Positions 14,795-23,370 of a DNA stretch of 26,704 bases are shown here, piece by piece. Source of the stretch: JAIOSM01 sp023143455 (GTDB lineage Bacteria; Desulfobacterota; Desulfobacteria; Desulfobacterales; Desulfobacteraceae); the NCBI GenBank assembly GCA_030632885.1, contig DAOVTW010000046.1, positions 1-26,704 on the forward strand, written 5' to 3'. Below the pieces are notes generated by a model. It was not told the origin of the DNA, did not search any database, and saw only the letters and a list, made by a program, of their open reading frames with translations. A program made the position numbers and the translations under genes. Within the stretch, counting starts at the first letter, position 1. Each line of letters begins with the position of its first letter.

Positions 14795-17446
14795 ATGACT
14801 GATACTAAAAATACTCCCATGATGGAGCAATATCTTTCAATTAAAGAAGAATATAGCGATGCCATATTATTCTACAGAATGGGAGATTTTTATGAAATGT
14901 TTCATGAAGATGCCAGGAAAGCTGCTCCTATTCTTGGAATAGCCCTCACATCAAGAAATAAAAATGATGCCAACCCTATTGCAATGTGTGGTATTCCTGT
15001 TAAGGCAGCTAATAATTATATAGCAAAACTTGTAGAAAATAGCTGTAAAGTTGCAATATGCGAACAGGTTGAAGATGCTGCTCTTGCAATTGGACTTGTA
15101 AAAAGAGAAGTTGTCAAGGTTATAACTCCAGGGATGATTGTTAGCGAGGAACTGCTTGACAAAAATTCTAACAACTTTCTTCTTGCACTATTTAACAATA
15201 ACAAGAAAGCAGGCCTTGCCTTCTTAGATATTTCAACTGGCGCTTTTCACATTACCGAAGTTGAAGCTGAAAATGGAAAAATCCCCTTATGCCTTGTAGA
15301 TGAGGCTTTAAGAGCTGACCCAAGTGAAATACTTCTTCCTCAATATTTCCAAAATGATCCAAATTACAAATCTATTAACAACGCATTTGCAAATAAAACA
15401 ATTACTTATCTTGATAAACACTATTTCGATCTTTTAGATGCAAGACAGACTCTCTGTGATCAGTTTAATACCAGAAGTCTTGAAGGGTTCGGATGTGATT
15501 CATTTTCTTCGGGGTTATCTACTGCCAGTGCAATTTTATCCTATGTAAAAGATACACAGTTCCAGAGAACAACACATATTACAAAAATTATTCCCTATAC
15601 ATTAAACAATCATTTGATCATTGACAATAAATCATGCAGGAATCTTGAACTTTTAAAAAACCTGCAAACTCAGGATAAAAAAAGTACACTCCTTGATGTC
15701 CTTGACAAAACAATTACCGCTATGGGCTCAAGGTTGTTAAAGGCCTGGATCAAATACCCCCTTAGAACAAAAAGCAAAATAGAACAAAGACTTGATGCTG
15801 TGCGCCAGGCAATAGATTCTACAAGTTTGCGCGAATCCTGCCAGAATCAACTAAAACAGGTCTATGACCTTGAACGCCTTTCAAGCAAAATTTCAATGAA
15901 GCATTGTAATGCAAGAGATCTTACAGCCCTCAAAAATTCACTTTATAAGCTTCCTGACTTATTTGATTTGCTTTACAATTTTTCATCTGACCTTCTTATT
16001 GGAAAAGACATTAAAAATTTAAAATCAATAATAAATGACCTTAATGAGCTTGCAAAGGTTATTGACTCAGCAATAAGAGAAGATGCCCTGCCAGGTCTGA
16101 ATGAAGGTGGTATAATAAATACCGGCTTTAACGAAACGCTTGATGAACTACTTGAGATTTCAAGAAATGGTAAACAATGGATTGCAAAAGCTGAAGCAGA
16201 GGAAAAAGAAAAGACAAAATTAAGTTCGCTTAAAATAAAATACAACAAAATATTTGGATACTTTATTGAAGTTTCAAAAATTCAGGCAAAATCTGTGCCT
16301 GAAACCTATATCAAGAAACAGACCCTTGTAAACTCTGAAAGATTTATCACTGATGAAATCAAAACAGCAGAATCAAAAATATTAAATGCCCAGGAAAAAA
16401 GAGCTGCTCTTGAATATTCATTATTTTGTGAAATCAGAGAACAAATCACAGAAAAGACATCTTTGATTCTAGAAATAGCATCATTTATTGCAAGAGTTGA
16501 TGTTCTGCTTTGTTTTGCAAAAACTGCCCAGGAAAATAATTACACTGAACCTGAAATCAACACCAACGGCTCAATATCTATAATTGAAGGCAGACACCCA
16601 GTTGTTGAAAAATTAGTCCAAGGTGAAAGATATGTTCCAAACAGCATAAACATGGACAATAACACAAATCAGGTGTTACTCATCACAGGCCCTAATATGG
16701 CTGGAAAATCAACCATTCTGCGCCAGGTAGCACTTACTTCTATTATGGCACAAATGGGCTCATTTGTACCTGCTGAAAAAGCGTCCTTATGCATAATAGA
16801 TAAAATCTTTACAAGAGTTGGTGCACTTGATAATCTTGCCCAGGGGCAAAGTACTTTTATGGTAGAAATGGAAGAAACAGCAAACATTGTAAACAACGCA
16901 AATGAAGATAGCCTTGTTATCTTAGATGAAATAGGACGGGGTACAAGTACCTACGATGGGATGAGCATAGCCTGGGCAGTTGCTGAATACCTCCACAACC
17001 TTAATGGTAAAGGTGTAAAGACTTTATTTGCAACACATTACCATGAATTAATTAAATTAGAAGAAATTCTGCCTCGGTTTAAGAATTTTAATATTGCAGT
17101 AAAAGAATTCAATGAAAATATAGTTTTTTTAAGACAACTAATTCAAGGAGGAACAAATAAAAGCTATGGTATCCAGGTGGCACGACTTGCGGGTATTCCA
17201 AAACAAATTATTACAAATGCTAAACTCAAGTTATCCAATATTGAACAGTCCAGCCAATCTCATGTAAACATTGTTTTGCCTCCAAACAAATCACAAAAAA
17301 ACAATAATAATGCAAAACAGCTTGATCTTTTCAACAATAATGGGAATAAACTGATTCAAATGATTAATAAAATTGATATATCATCTATGACTCCAATCGA
17401 AGCGCTAAACCTGTTAAATGACCTGAAACAAAAAATAAAACTATGA
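14795..17446 (+). CDS. mutS: DNA mismatch repair protein MutS
   Basis: An 883-residue full-length MutS, which recognises base mismatches and small loops and recruits MutL. The mismatch-contacting Phe-x-Glu motif is in GDFYEMF (near residues 31-37). The connector, lever and clamp domains occupy the middle. The ABC-type ATPase is C-terminal, with Walker A GPNMAGKST (near 632-640), Walker B LVILDEIGRGTSTYDG (near 707-722) and the signature region GQSTFMVEM. TLFATHYHEL is the H-loop. No ribosome binding site precedes the ATG, so translation probably depends on the upstream lapA-like gene. The stop TGA overlaps the amiC start (ATGA). Confidence 0.97.
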   Translation: MTDTKNTPMMEQYLSIKEEYSDAILFYRMGDFYEMFHEDARKAAPILGIALTSRNKNDANPIAMCGIPVKAANNYIAKLVENSCKVAICEQVEDAALAIGLVKREVVKVITPGMIVSEELLDKNSNNFLLALFNNNKKAGLAFLDISTGAFHITEVEAENGKIPLCLVDEALRADPSEILLPQYFQNDPNYKSINNAFANKTITYLDKHYFDLLDARQTLCDQFNTRSLEGFGCDSFSSGLSTASAILSYVKDTQFQRTTHITKIIPYTLNNHLIIDNKSCRNLELLKNLQTQDKKSTLLDVLDKTITAMGSRLLKAWIKYPLRTKSKIEQRLDAVRQAIDSTSLRESCQNQLKQVYDLERLSSKISMKHCNARDLTALKNSLYKLPDLFDLLYNFSSDLLIGKDIKNLKSIINDLNELAKVIDSAIREDALPGLNEGGIINTGFNETLDELLEISRNGKQWIAKAEAEEKEKTKLSSLKIKYNKIFGYFIEVSKIQAKSVPETYIKKQTLVNSERFITDEIKTAESKILNAQEKRAALEYSLFCEIREQITEKTSLILEIASFIARVDVLLCFAKTAQENNYTEPEINTNGSISIIEGRHPVVEKLVQGERYVPNSINMDNNTNQVLLITGPNMAGKSTILRQVALTSIMAQMGSFVPAEKASLCIIDKIFTRVGALDNLAQGQSTFMVEMEETANIVNNANEDSLVILDEIGRGTSTYDGMSIAWAVAEYLHNLNGKGVKTLFATHYHELIKLEEILPRFKNFNIAVKEFNENIVFLRQLIQGGTNKSYGIQVARLAGIPKQIITNAKLKLSNIEQSSQSHVNIVLPPNKSQKNNNNAKQLDLFNNNGNKLIQMINKIDISSMTPIEALNLLNDLKQKIKL

Positions 17447-19086
17447 AAATCTTATTAAAAACATATATCTGCACGTTAATTTTCTTTTGTTCCTTTTTTA
17501 TAATGAGCTCTACCATAACAAAGAAATGTTATGCAGATGCAGGAAAACAGAACTATCTTGCAGCAGATGCCTGTTATAAAATTTTACGCAACTCTCCTGC
17601 AAAAATGAAATACAGACATAACTGGATCAATTGTATCAATAAATATCAAAAAATCTCCATAAAAAACCCGGAAAGCGGGTGGGCCCCGGCTGGAATGTAC
17701 AGAGCAGCCCAACTCTATCTTCAACTATTCAAACGATCTAATGTTAATATTGACAGGCAAGAAGCTGCTGATTTACTCATAAGAGTAAAAAAAAGATACC
17801 CTAAAAGTGCCTATAGGTATAGAGCTGATCATGTATTAAAAGATCTGATTCCGAAAACAACTTCAAATAAACATCTCGCAAAAATTCCAGATGATAATGA
17901 AAAAGAAAATGTAAAAACAATATTACCCATACAAACTAAGGCTTCTGAAAAAGATACTTTTGTTACTGGGTTAAGATTCTGGTCAAACCCCGAGTACACA
18001 AGAATTGTTATTGATGCACAAAACGAAAGAGAATTTACATACAGACTTCTAAAAAAAGATACTTCCATAAATGTTCCTTTTCAAAGATTATATGTTGATA
18101 TTCACAATTCAAGACTGGCAACTAATTTTCCAGAGCATACACCCATAGATGATGATCTTCTGAAACGTGCACGTGCAGGACAATATGAGCCTCATTCAGT
18201 CAGAGTTGTCGTGGATATTAAATCTTTTAAAAACTATAAAATCTTCGCTTTAAAAGATCCTTTCAGAATAGTTATGGATATATGGGGAGAGAATGCTGAA
18301 ATCCAAATGGCTGATACCGAACCAAAGGATGAAACTGGTAACCAAAGAATTACAACTGACAACCTACAATCTTCAAGCATTACCAAACAACTTGCATTGG
18401 GAGTAAGAAAAATTGTAATTGACCCGGGACATGGTGGGAAAGACCCCGGTGCACCAGGATATATTAAGAATATATGGGAAAAAGACATTACACTCATACT
18501 TGCAAAAAAACTTGCAGCTAAACTTAGAAATAAACTTAATTGTGAAGTGGTCCTTACAAGAGCAACTGACACATATATTTCATTAGAAGAAAGAACTGCT
18601 ATTGCTAATACTGAAAAAGCCGATCTTTTTATCTCTCTTCATTGCAATGCTTCGAAAAATAAACAGCTTCGGGGATTTGAAACATATTTTTTAAATCTTG
18701 CGACTGATGATCAAGCTATTGCTGTAGCAGCAAGAGAAAATGCAACTTCAAGAAAAAATATAAGTGACCTTGAATCAATTTTGAATGACCTTATGCAAAA
18801 TGCTAAAATAAAAGAATCCAGCAGGCTTGCCTTAATGGTACAAAATTCTATGGTTTCGTATATGAAGACAAAATATTCACAAATCATAAACCTTGGAGTT
18901 AAACAAGCTCCTTTTTATGTCTTAATTGGTGCAAGAATGCCTGCAATCCTAATTGAAGCCTCATTCTTAAGCAATAAAACTGCATGTAAAAGAATGATTA
19001 CAGAAAAATACCAGGATAATCTCTGCGATTCCATAGCTAATGGAGTTGAAAATTATATTAAAACAACAAACCCTAAAAGGATCTAA
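17443..19086 (+). CDS. N-acetylmuramoyl-L-alanine amidase with AMIN domain (AmiC-like)
   Basis: A 547-residue secreted cell-wall amidase that cleaves the bond between N-acetylmuramic acid and L-alanine in peptidoglycan. It has an N-terminal signal peptide (residues 1-32, ending YADA), a helical TPR-like segment (35-135), an AMIN localisation domain (about 165-285, from FVTGLRFWSNPEYTRIVIDA) and a C-terminal Amidase_3 domain (325-545). Zinc ligands are the His of IDPGHGGKDPGAPG, the Glu of IWEKDI and the His of SLHCNAS; the catalytic Glu is in LIEASFLSN. The start overlaps the mutS stop by 4 bp (ATGA). The helical N-terminal extension before AMIN is larger than in E. coli AmiC and probably mediates protein contacts. 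Confidence 0.93.
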   Translation: MKILLKTYICTLIFFCSFFIMSSTITKKCYADAGKQNYLAADACYKILRNSPAKMKYRHNWINCINKYQKISIKNPESGWAPAGMYRAAQLYLQLFKRSNVNIDRQEAADLLIRVKKRYPKSAYRYRADHVLKDLIPKTTSNKHLAKIPDDNEKENVKTILPIQTKASEKDTFVTGLRFWSNPEYTRIVIDAQNEREFTYRLLKKDTSINVPFQRLYVDIHNSRLATNFPEHTPIDDDLLKRARAGQYEPHSVRVVVDIKSFKNYKIFALKDPFRIVMDIWGENAEIQMADTEPKDETGNQRITTDNLQSSSITKQLALGVRKIVIDPGHGGKDPGAPGYIKNIWEKDITLILAKKLAAKLRNKLNCEVVLTRATDTYISLEERTAIANTEKADLFISLHCNASKNKQLRGFETYFLNLATDDQAIAVAARENATSRKNISDLESILNDLMQNAKIKESSRLALMVQNSMVSYMKTKYSQIINLGVKQAPFYVLIGARMPAILIEASFLSNKTACKRMITEKYQDNLCDSIANGVENYIKTTNPKRI

Positions 19087-19107
19087 CAACTTTAACTGGA
19101 GAAAGAA

Positions 19108-19896
19108 ATGTCATTTGAAAACTTAATCTTAGAAATTGATAATAATATTGCAATTCTAACTTTTAATCGACCAAGGGCTATGAACGCTTTAAACAATGCT
19201 TTATTTGACGAACTACTCACAGTAATTGCTGAAATTAAAAACAATAAAGATGTAAAGGTCCTTATCCTGACTGGTGCCGGAGATAAGTCTTTTATTGCCG
19301 GAGCAGATATTTCAGAACTGGTAAAAATGAATCCCCTTGAAGCAAAAAAATTTTCCCGAAAAGGACAAAAAGCCTTTCGTGAACTTGAGAAATTAGCAAT
19401 TCCTGTAATTGCGGCTGTTAACGGTTTTGCTCTTGGAGGTGGCGCTGAAGCTGCTTTAGCCTGTGACTTTATTTATGCTTCTGAAAAAGCTCTATTTGGT
19501 TTACCAGAAATAACTCTTGGATTAATTCCTGGTTTTGGTGGCACTCAACGGCTCCCCAGACTTATAGGTGTAAGCCTTGCTAAAGAACTTCTTTTCACAG
19601 GAAAAACTATCAACGCTGAGGAAGCCCTATCTATTGGAATTGCAAACAAAATATTCCCTCATGAATCACTCATGGAAAACACATTAAAAACTGCAAAAAA
19701 AATTGCTGGTATGGGAAAAGTTTCTCTGAGAGCAGTAAAAGAAACAATAAGTGTAGCATATGACATTGATCTTGAGACCGGAACACGATTTGAAAATGAT
19801 GCATTTGCTATTTGTATGACAAGCAATGACTCAAAAGAAGGTACTAAAGCTTTCCTTGAAAAAAGAAAACCTGAGTTCAAGGGTGAGCTTGGATAA
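19108..19896 (+). CDS. Enoyl-CoA hydratase / crotonase family protein
   Basis: A 262-residue crotonase-superfamily enzyme, normal length. The oxyanion-hole residues are in the segments KSFIAGADISELVKM (near 56-70) and NGFALGGGAEAALACD (near 107-122). The two catalytic Glu of classic enoyl-CoA hydratases correspond to Glu in GGGAEAALACD and in FGLPEITLGLIPGFGG (near 130-145). This supports trans-2-enoyl-CoA hydration, as in butyrate or crotonyl-CoA metabolism and beta-oxidation; the chain length preferred is not readable. It has a good ribosome binding site (GGAGAAAG) 21 bp after amiC and is followed closely by the ACT-domain gene. Confidence 0.9.
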   Translation: MSFENLILEIDNNIAILTFNRPRAMNALNNALFDELLTVIAEIKNNKDVKVLILTGAGDKSFIAGADISELVKMNPLEAKKFSRKGQKAFRELEKLAIPVIAAVNGFALGGGAEAALACDFIYASEKALFGLPEITLGLIPGFGGTQRLPRLIGVSLAKELLFTGKTINAEEALSIGIANKIFPHESLMENTLKTAKKIAGMGKVSLRAVKETISVAYDIDLETGTRFENDAFAICMTSNDSKEGTKAFLEKRKPEFKGELG

Positions 19897-19920
19897 TAAT
19901 CCTAAAAGGAGTGCAAAAAA

Positions 19921-20352
19921 ATGCGTGCAGAACAATTATCAATATTTCTGGAAAACAAAGCAGGAAGCATTGCTGAAGTAACTGCAATTTTGAGAGATGC
20001 CGGAATCAATATCAGGGCTCTATCCCTTGCAGATACTACGGATTTTGGCGTGCTAAGGATGATAGTAAACAATATTAATAAAGCTGAAAAAGTCCTGAAA
20101 GCCGAGGGTTTTTCTGTTGGCAAAACAAACATCATTGCAATTAGTGTTGATGATGCCCCTGGCGGGCTAAATAAAATACTAGATCCTATTTATGCCCAAG
20201 ATATAAATGTTGAGTATATGTATGCCTTTGCCAATCCAAAACAACACAAAGCAGTTATGGTATTCAGGTTTGATGACGTTGACAAAGCAATCAGTATTCT
20301 AAAAGAAAACTCATTAGAAATAATAGAAGGAGGAAAAGTCTATAATTTATAA
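19921..20352 (+). CDS. Tandem ACT-domain protein
   Basis: A 143-residue protein made of two ACT domains: residues 4-68 (EQLSIFLENKAGSIAEV, DAGINIRALSLADT) and 72-140 (NIIAISVDDAPGGLNKI, INVEYMYAFANP). ACT domains bind small ligands, mostly amino acids. Stand-alone two-domain proteins of this type often neighbour phenylacetate-CoA ligase genes in anaerobes; none is in this window. The ribosome binding site is strong (AAAGGAG, 8 nt before ATG). The stop codon overlaps the convergent ParA-type gene by 6 bp, and no terminator hairpin is visible at the junction. Confidence 0.85.
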   Translation: MRAEQLSIFLENKAGSIAEVTAILRDAGINIRALSLADTTDFGVLRMIVNNINKAEKVLKAEGFSVGKTNIIAISVDDAPGGLNKILDPIYAQDINVEYMYAFANPKQHKAVMVFRFDDVDKAISILKENSLEIIEGGKVYNL

Positions 20353-21297
20353 GAGTAAGGAATTATCACGAGCAACTCGCCTTACAAGCTCTCTATAATC
20401 AATTGAAGCATTACATCCTGGGGCAAATTCAAAAATTGTCTTGCCATAAGATGGTGCTTCGCTCAAGTTCTCGCTATATCCAATGGGTTTACATATATAT
20501 TCAGGGTAAAGCTTTTTAATTCGTGTAAAAATTTGTTGTGGTCCTTTAACTCTTGCATCCATGAAAGTCGGTAGAATATATTTGAGTGCTATCTCTTTTC
20601 TATATTGCTGTATTGAACCAAGCCTCTTAATAAATTCTGCAAGACCATGTAGCGGCATAAATTCCAAAGCCATTGGCACTAATACTTCTGAAGCGTAGAA
20701 TAATACATTTACTGTTAACTGATCCCATCCAGGAGAAGTATCAATGATAACATAATCATATTTATGATCGAATTCCTTCATAGCTTCAGACAGAGTCCAT
20801 TCTCCGCCAAAACTTTTTCTGGTTATCATCCTTTTAATACCAGCCAAAGATTTTCCCCCTCCAACTAAATCCAGGTTTTCTCTTGAGGAAACAACAACTT
20901 CTTCAGGCGGTAGTTCACCAGTTAAAAGTTCAGTCAAGCCAACTTTAGGATTTTCTCCAAGAATATATGCACACTGTCCTTGAGTATCAGTATCTATCAG
21001 AAGAACTTTATGTCCAGCCAATGCAAGGCCTGCACTTAAATTAACAGCAGTTGTAGTTTTACCTACCCCTCCCTTACTCAGTGTTATACATATTTTTCTT
21101 GCGCTTTTGCTTTTATACTGGAATCCATCCTTAGCAGGAGATATGTCAGTCTCATATTCCTCTGATTGTACAGGAAATCTGTTATTACAAACTTTACATC
21201 GTGCAATAAATCTCTTTTTCAACAAAAACTTTTCTTTTAATTTGTTTTCGTCTACTTCATGTTCTTTCCCGCATTTAGGGCAAATAATCTTAGCCAC
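20347..21297 (-). CDS. ParA/MinD-family ATPase with N-terminal zinc ribbon
   Basis: A 316-residue protein. Residues 1-45 form a zinc-ribbon (CPKC at 6-9, CKVC at 34-37, of the MJ0042 type often found at the N-terminus of bacterial regulatory proteins). A linker precedes a ParA-type ATPase with deviant Walker A KGGVGKTTT (75-83), LLIDTDTQGQ (A' motif, near 106-115) and VIIDTSPGWDQ (Walker B, near 181-191). ParA-type ATPases position DNA, chemoreceptors, flagella or other cargo. It is third in an operon with a PilZ protein and a lysine-rich protein rather than a parB gene, which argues against chromosome segregation. The GTG start overlaps the upstream stop by one base (TAGTG) and has a strong GGAGGA site. 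Confidence 0.88.
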   Translation of the reverse strand: MAKIICPKCGKEHEVDENKLKEKFLLKKRFIARCKVCNNRFPVQSEEYETDISPAKDGFQYKSKSARKICITLSKGGVGKTTTAVNLSAGLALAGHKVLLIDTDTQGQCAYILGENPKVGLTELLTGELPPEEVVVSSRENLDLVGGGKSLAGIKRMITRKSFGGEWTLSEAMKEFDHKYDYVIIDTSPGWDQLTVNVLFYASEVLVPMALEFMPLHGLAEFIKRLGSIQQYRKEIALKYILPTFMDARVKGPQQIFTRIKKLYPEYICKPIGYSENLSEAPSYGKTIFEFAPGCNASIDYRELVRRVARDNSLLL

Positions 21298-21749
21298 TAT
21301 TCCTCCTTCTTTAATTCCTTTATAATAGCATTCATTGCAACCTTTGCTAATCGCTTCTTTGAAATATCATTTCTTTTGCCAGTAGATATTTTCAATTTAA
21401 GCTTTCCTTCTTTGGATTCACTCAATTTCAAAGAAACACCATCTTTAGATATTTCTACTGCATCCTCACTTTCCCGAATAATAGTTTTTCCTTCTTGCCT
21501 CAGCAAGTTTTTTGGTCGCAAGTCTTTATTGGCAGAGGTCTTTTTTTTACTTCTTTTCCCATTACCCCACATAAAAGAAAGCATTGATGTATTTTGAGGA
21601 CTGTCTTCCTTAGATTCGTTATTTTTTTTCTTTCCATTAGCTTCTTTGTCTTTGTCTCGATATAAAAGGCTATCTAATTTAGCACTATCTTTGGTTTCTG
21701 CGACATCCTGAGTAAGAATATGATCAATTCGTTCTTTTTTATCACTCAT
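21297..21749 (-). CDS. Lysine-rich hypothetical protein between PilZ and ParA genes
   Basis: A 150-residue protein with no recognised family. Residues 1-95 are highly charged and low in hydrophobics, probably disordered, with Lys clusters (GKRSKKK, GKKKNNE). Residues 96-150 look folded: two predicted strands (VEISKDGVSLKLSES, GKLKLKIST) and a helix (KKRLAKVAMNAIIKELKKEE). The stop overlaps the ParA start by one base (TAGTG), so the two are translated together, and it is likely an adaptor or positive-charge partner for the ParA-type ATPase, possibly contacting DNA. This partner role is inference. A ribosome binding site AAGGAG lies 11 nt upstream. Confidence 0.75.
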   Translation of the reverse strand: MSDKKERIDHILTQDVAETKDSAKLDSLLYRDKDKEANGKKKNNESKEDSPQNTSMLSFMWGNGKRSKKKTSANKDLRPKNLLRQEGKTIIRESEDAVEISKDGVSLKLSESKEGKLKLKISTGKRNDISKKRLAKVAMNAIIKELKKEE

Positions 21750-21781
21750 TACTACCTGATCTCCTTGTTCATCAACATTGC

Positions 21782-22090
21782 TTACAAATTCTTAACCAAA
21801 ATATCCTTTTTTAAAGTTTCAAAACCAGATGCTATCAATTTTTCTTTTTCAGAACCAAGATTATCCCAGATCAGCCCACACAACCATTTAGTTCCAATAG
21901 GGAACTCCGTTCCAGAATTAACATAAAAACTAACTCCATTGACACTTACATCCACAAGAGAATATTTTTTTTGATCTATTTTAACAAAATATTTTTCATT
22001 TCCACCAATTGATACACGAAAAAATTGTCTTGCGGCAGAATTTAGATCAGACCCTTCTAAATTGTAAAAACCTAATGAATCTCCACCCAT
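21782..22090 (-). CDS. PilZ-domain protein (probable c-di-GMP receptor)
   Basis: A 102-residue single-domain protein. Both c-di-GMP-binding motifs of PilZ are visible: RxxxR as RQFFR (near residues 21-25) and [D/N]xSxxG as DVSVNG (near 47-52), separated by beta strands. This supports genuine nucleotide binding rather than a degenerate PilZ. It is the first gene of a three-gene operon with the lysine-rich protein and the ParA-type ATPase, suggesting c-di-GMP input into that module. The start has a strong ribosome binding site (TAGGAGGCAGG). Confidence 0.85.
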   Translation of the reverse strand: MGGDSLGFYNLEGSDLNSAARQFFRVSIGGNEKYFVKIDQKKYSLVDVSVNGVSFYVNSGTEFPIGTKWLCGLIWDNLGSEKEKLIASGFETLKKDILVKNL

Positions 22091-22139
22091 CCTGCCTCCT
22101 AATTACATGAGTCCACAAAACGACTATACTTTGACTTTA

Positions 22140-22170
22140 ATTATATAGCAATATAATTTTTTTTAAGCAA
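22140..22170 (-). promoter_or_regulatory. Candidate promoter of the PilZ operon
   Basis: On the minus strand, a perfect -10 TATAAT (22140-22145) lies 49 bp upstream of the start codon, with TTGCTT (22165-22170) as the best -35 at a long 19-bp spacing. The -10 is convincing but the -35 is weak, so an activator may be needed. Confidence 0.4.
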
Positions 22171-22240
22171 GTTAAAATTTGCAACATTAAAGGCCATTGA
22201 ACAGTTTGCTTAATTTTTTATCGCGGATTTACATTTACTA

Positions 22241-22286
22241 AAAAATAAAAAAGGGATGAATTCTTGTAGAAGAAATCATCCCTTTT
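22241..22286 (-). terminator. Terminator of the atp operon
   Basis: On the minus strand, the stem AAAAGGGATGA (22276-22286 side) pairs over 11 bp with TCATCCCTTTT (22249-22259 side), and an inner 5-bp stem extends it after one mismatch. A T-rich tract (TTTTTTATTTTTT) follows. It lies 53 bp after the atpE stop, so the cluster ends at atpE and the F1 genes must be elsewhere. Confidence 0.9.
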
Positions 22287-22338
22287 AAATAAAACTATTA
22301 TATTTTAACAATTGATAACTAAACTTGATAAAATACTA

Positions 22339-22602
22339 TTAGCCCAATAATTTTGCTATATCAGCAGCTTGTGGGTGTGCAAAGAGAAGAATCAATGCAA
22401 CTACTAAAGCGTAGATGCAAAGAGATTCAATCAATGCAAGACCAATAATAAGAGTAGTTGTAATCTTACCAGATGCTTCAGGATTTCTTGCAATACCAGC
22501 TACTGCGCCGTTAAGACCAAATCCCTGAGCCAGACCACAACCAAATGCTGCGATTCCAATAGCTAAACCTGCTGCCCATACACTTGCAACAAAAAATTCC
22601 AT
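22339..22602 (-). CDS. atpE: ATP synthase F0 subunit c
   Basis: An 87-residue hairpin of two membrane helices forming the rotor ring of F-type ATP synthase. The ion-binding carboxylate is Glu59 in ALIESLCIY; the polar loop RNPE (39-42) contacts F1. Gln26, Glu59, Ser60 and Tyr64 align without gaps with Q32, E65, S66 and Y70 of the Na+-binding Ilyobacter tartaricus c subunit, while T67 is replaced by Leu61, so Na+ coupling is possible but not certain. In helix 1 the family GxGxGxG packing motif reads GCGLAQG, with Ala for one Gly. The ribosome binding site (AAAGGAG, 6 nt) is the best in the operon, fitting the high copy number needed. It follows atpB after an AT-rich 76-bp gap. Confidence 0.95.
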   Translation of the reverse strand: MEFFVASVWAAGLAIGIAAFGCGLAQGFGLNGAVAGIARNPEASGKITTTLIIGLALIESLCIYALVVALILLFAHPQAADIAKLLG

Positions 22603-22678
22603 TTTAAACTCCTTTAAAAAATTATTATATTATATATAAATAGCGGGCTTCTTCCAGTTCCCGTAAACTACTATATTA

Positions 22679-23368
22679 TTAATGTGACTCAGCAATTGCT
22701 TCACTAAGGTACATTGTTGAAAGCAGAAAAAACACAAAAGCCTGAACCAAAGCAACAAAAACACCAAGTGCCATTACTGGAAGAGGGGCAAGGAACATTC
22801 CTCCAAGACCCAATAAAATACCAACAACAAGCTCATGCCCCATCATATTTCCGAAAAGACGGAGTGTAAGGGAGAGAACTCTTGCAAGATGGCCTATCAT
22901 TTCAATGGGAAGCATAAGGGGAATCATCCACCAGACAGGACCACAAAAATGTTTAATATATTTTATCCCATGATACTTTATACCAACCATCCAGGAAAAA
23001 GGGACAGAAATCAAAGCCAAGCCAAAAGTAGTGTTAATATTAGCAGTGGGAGGAAATAGTCCAGGGACAAGACCCATTAAGTTGCCTAAAAAAATAAAAA
23101 GAAAAAGAGTAGCTGTAAACGGAAAAACCCATCTTCCACCTTCCCCTGTAACAGTAACCATAAATTCTTCAAGCCCTGAAACCAGGACCTCAAATACATT
23201 TTGCATCATTTTGGGAACAAGCTGAACATTTTTTCCAGCAAGCCATCCAAAAAATATCATAACTATCATGGCAGCCCACATATAAATCACATGAGGATTA
23301 CCATGAGCCCAATGCCCGAGTCCCACCATTTCAAATAATTTTACCAAAAACATATATGGATGTACCAT
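22679..23368 (-). CDS. atpB: ATP synthase F0 subunit a
   Basis: A 229-residue polytopic membrane protein, the stator subunit that carries the two ion half-channels. The essential stator Arg is in LSLTLRLFGNMMGHELV (near residues 165-175, equivalent to E. coli Arg210). The C-terminal helix VALVQAFVFFLLSTMYLSEA contains the conserved Gln. The length is typical of Desulfobacterota and cyanobacterial-type a subunits. It starts 2 bp after the atpI stop, with a strong ribosome binding site (AAGGAGG) inside the atpI end. There is no atpF/atpH/atpA downstream. Confidence 0.95.
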   Translation of the reverse strand: MVHPYMFLVKLFEMVGLGHWAHGNPHVIYMWAAMIVMIFFGWLAGKNVQLVPKMMQNVFEVLVSGLEEFMVTVTGEGGRWVFPFTATLFLFIFLGNLMGLVPGLFPPTANINTTFGLALISVPFSWMVGIKYHGIKYIKHFCGPVWWMIPLMLPIEMIGHLARVLSLTLRLFGNMMGHELVVGILLGLGGMFLAPLPVMALGVFVALVQAFVFFLLSTMYLSEAIAESH

Positions 23369-23370
23369 CC

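Noticed and set aside
22180..22200. Sigma-54-like promoter (TGGC...TTGCA) upstream of the PilZ gene
   Set aside because: The GG and GC elements are 11 bp apart instead of the required 10, so it does not fit the -24/-12 spacing.
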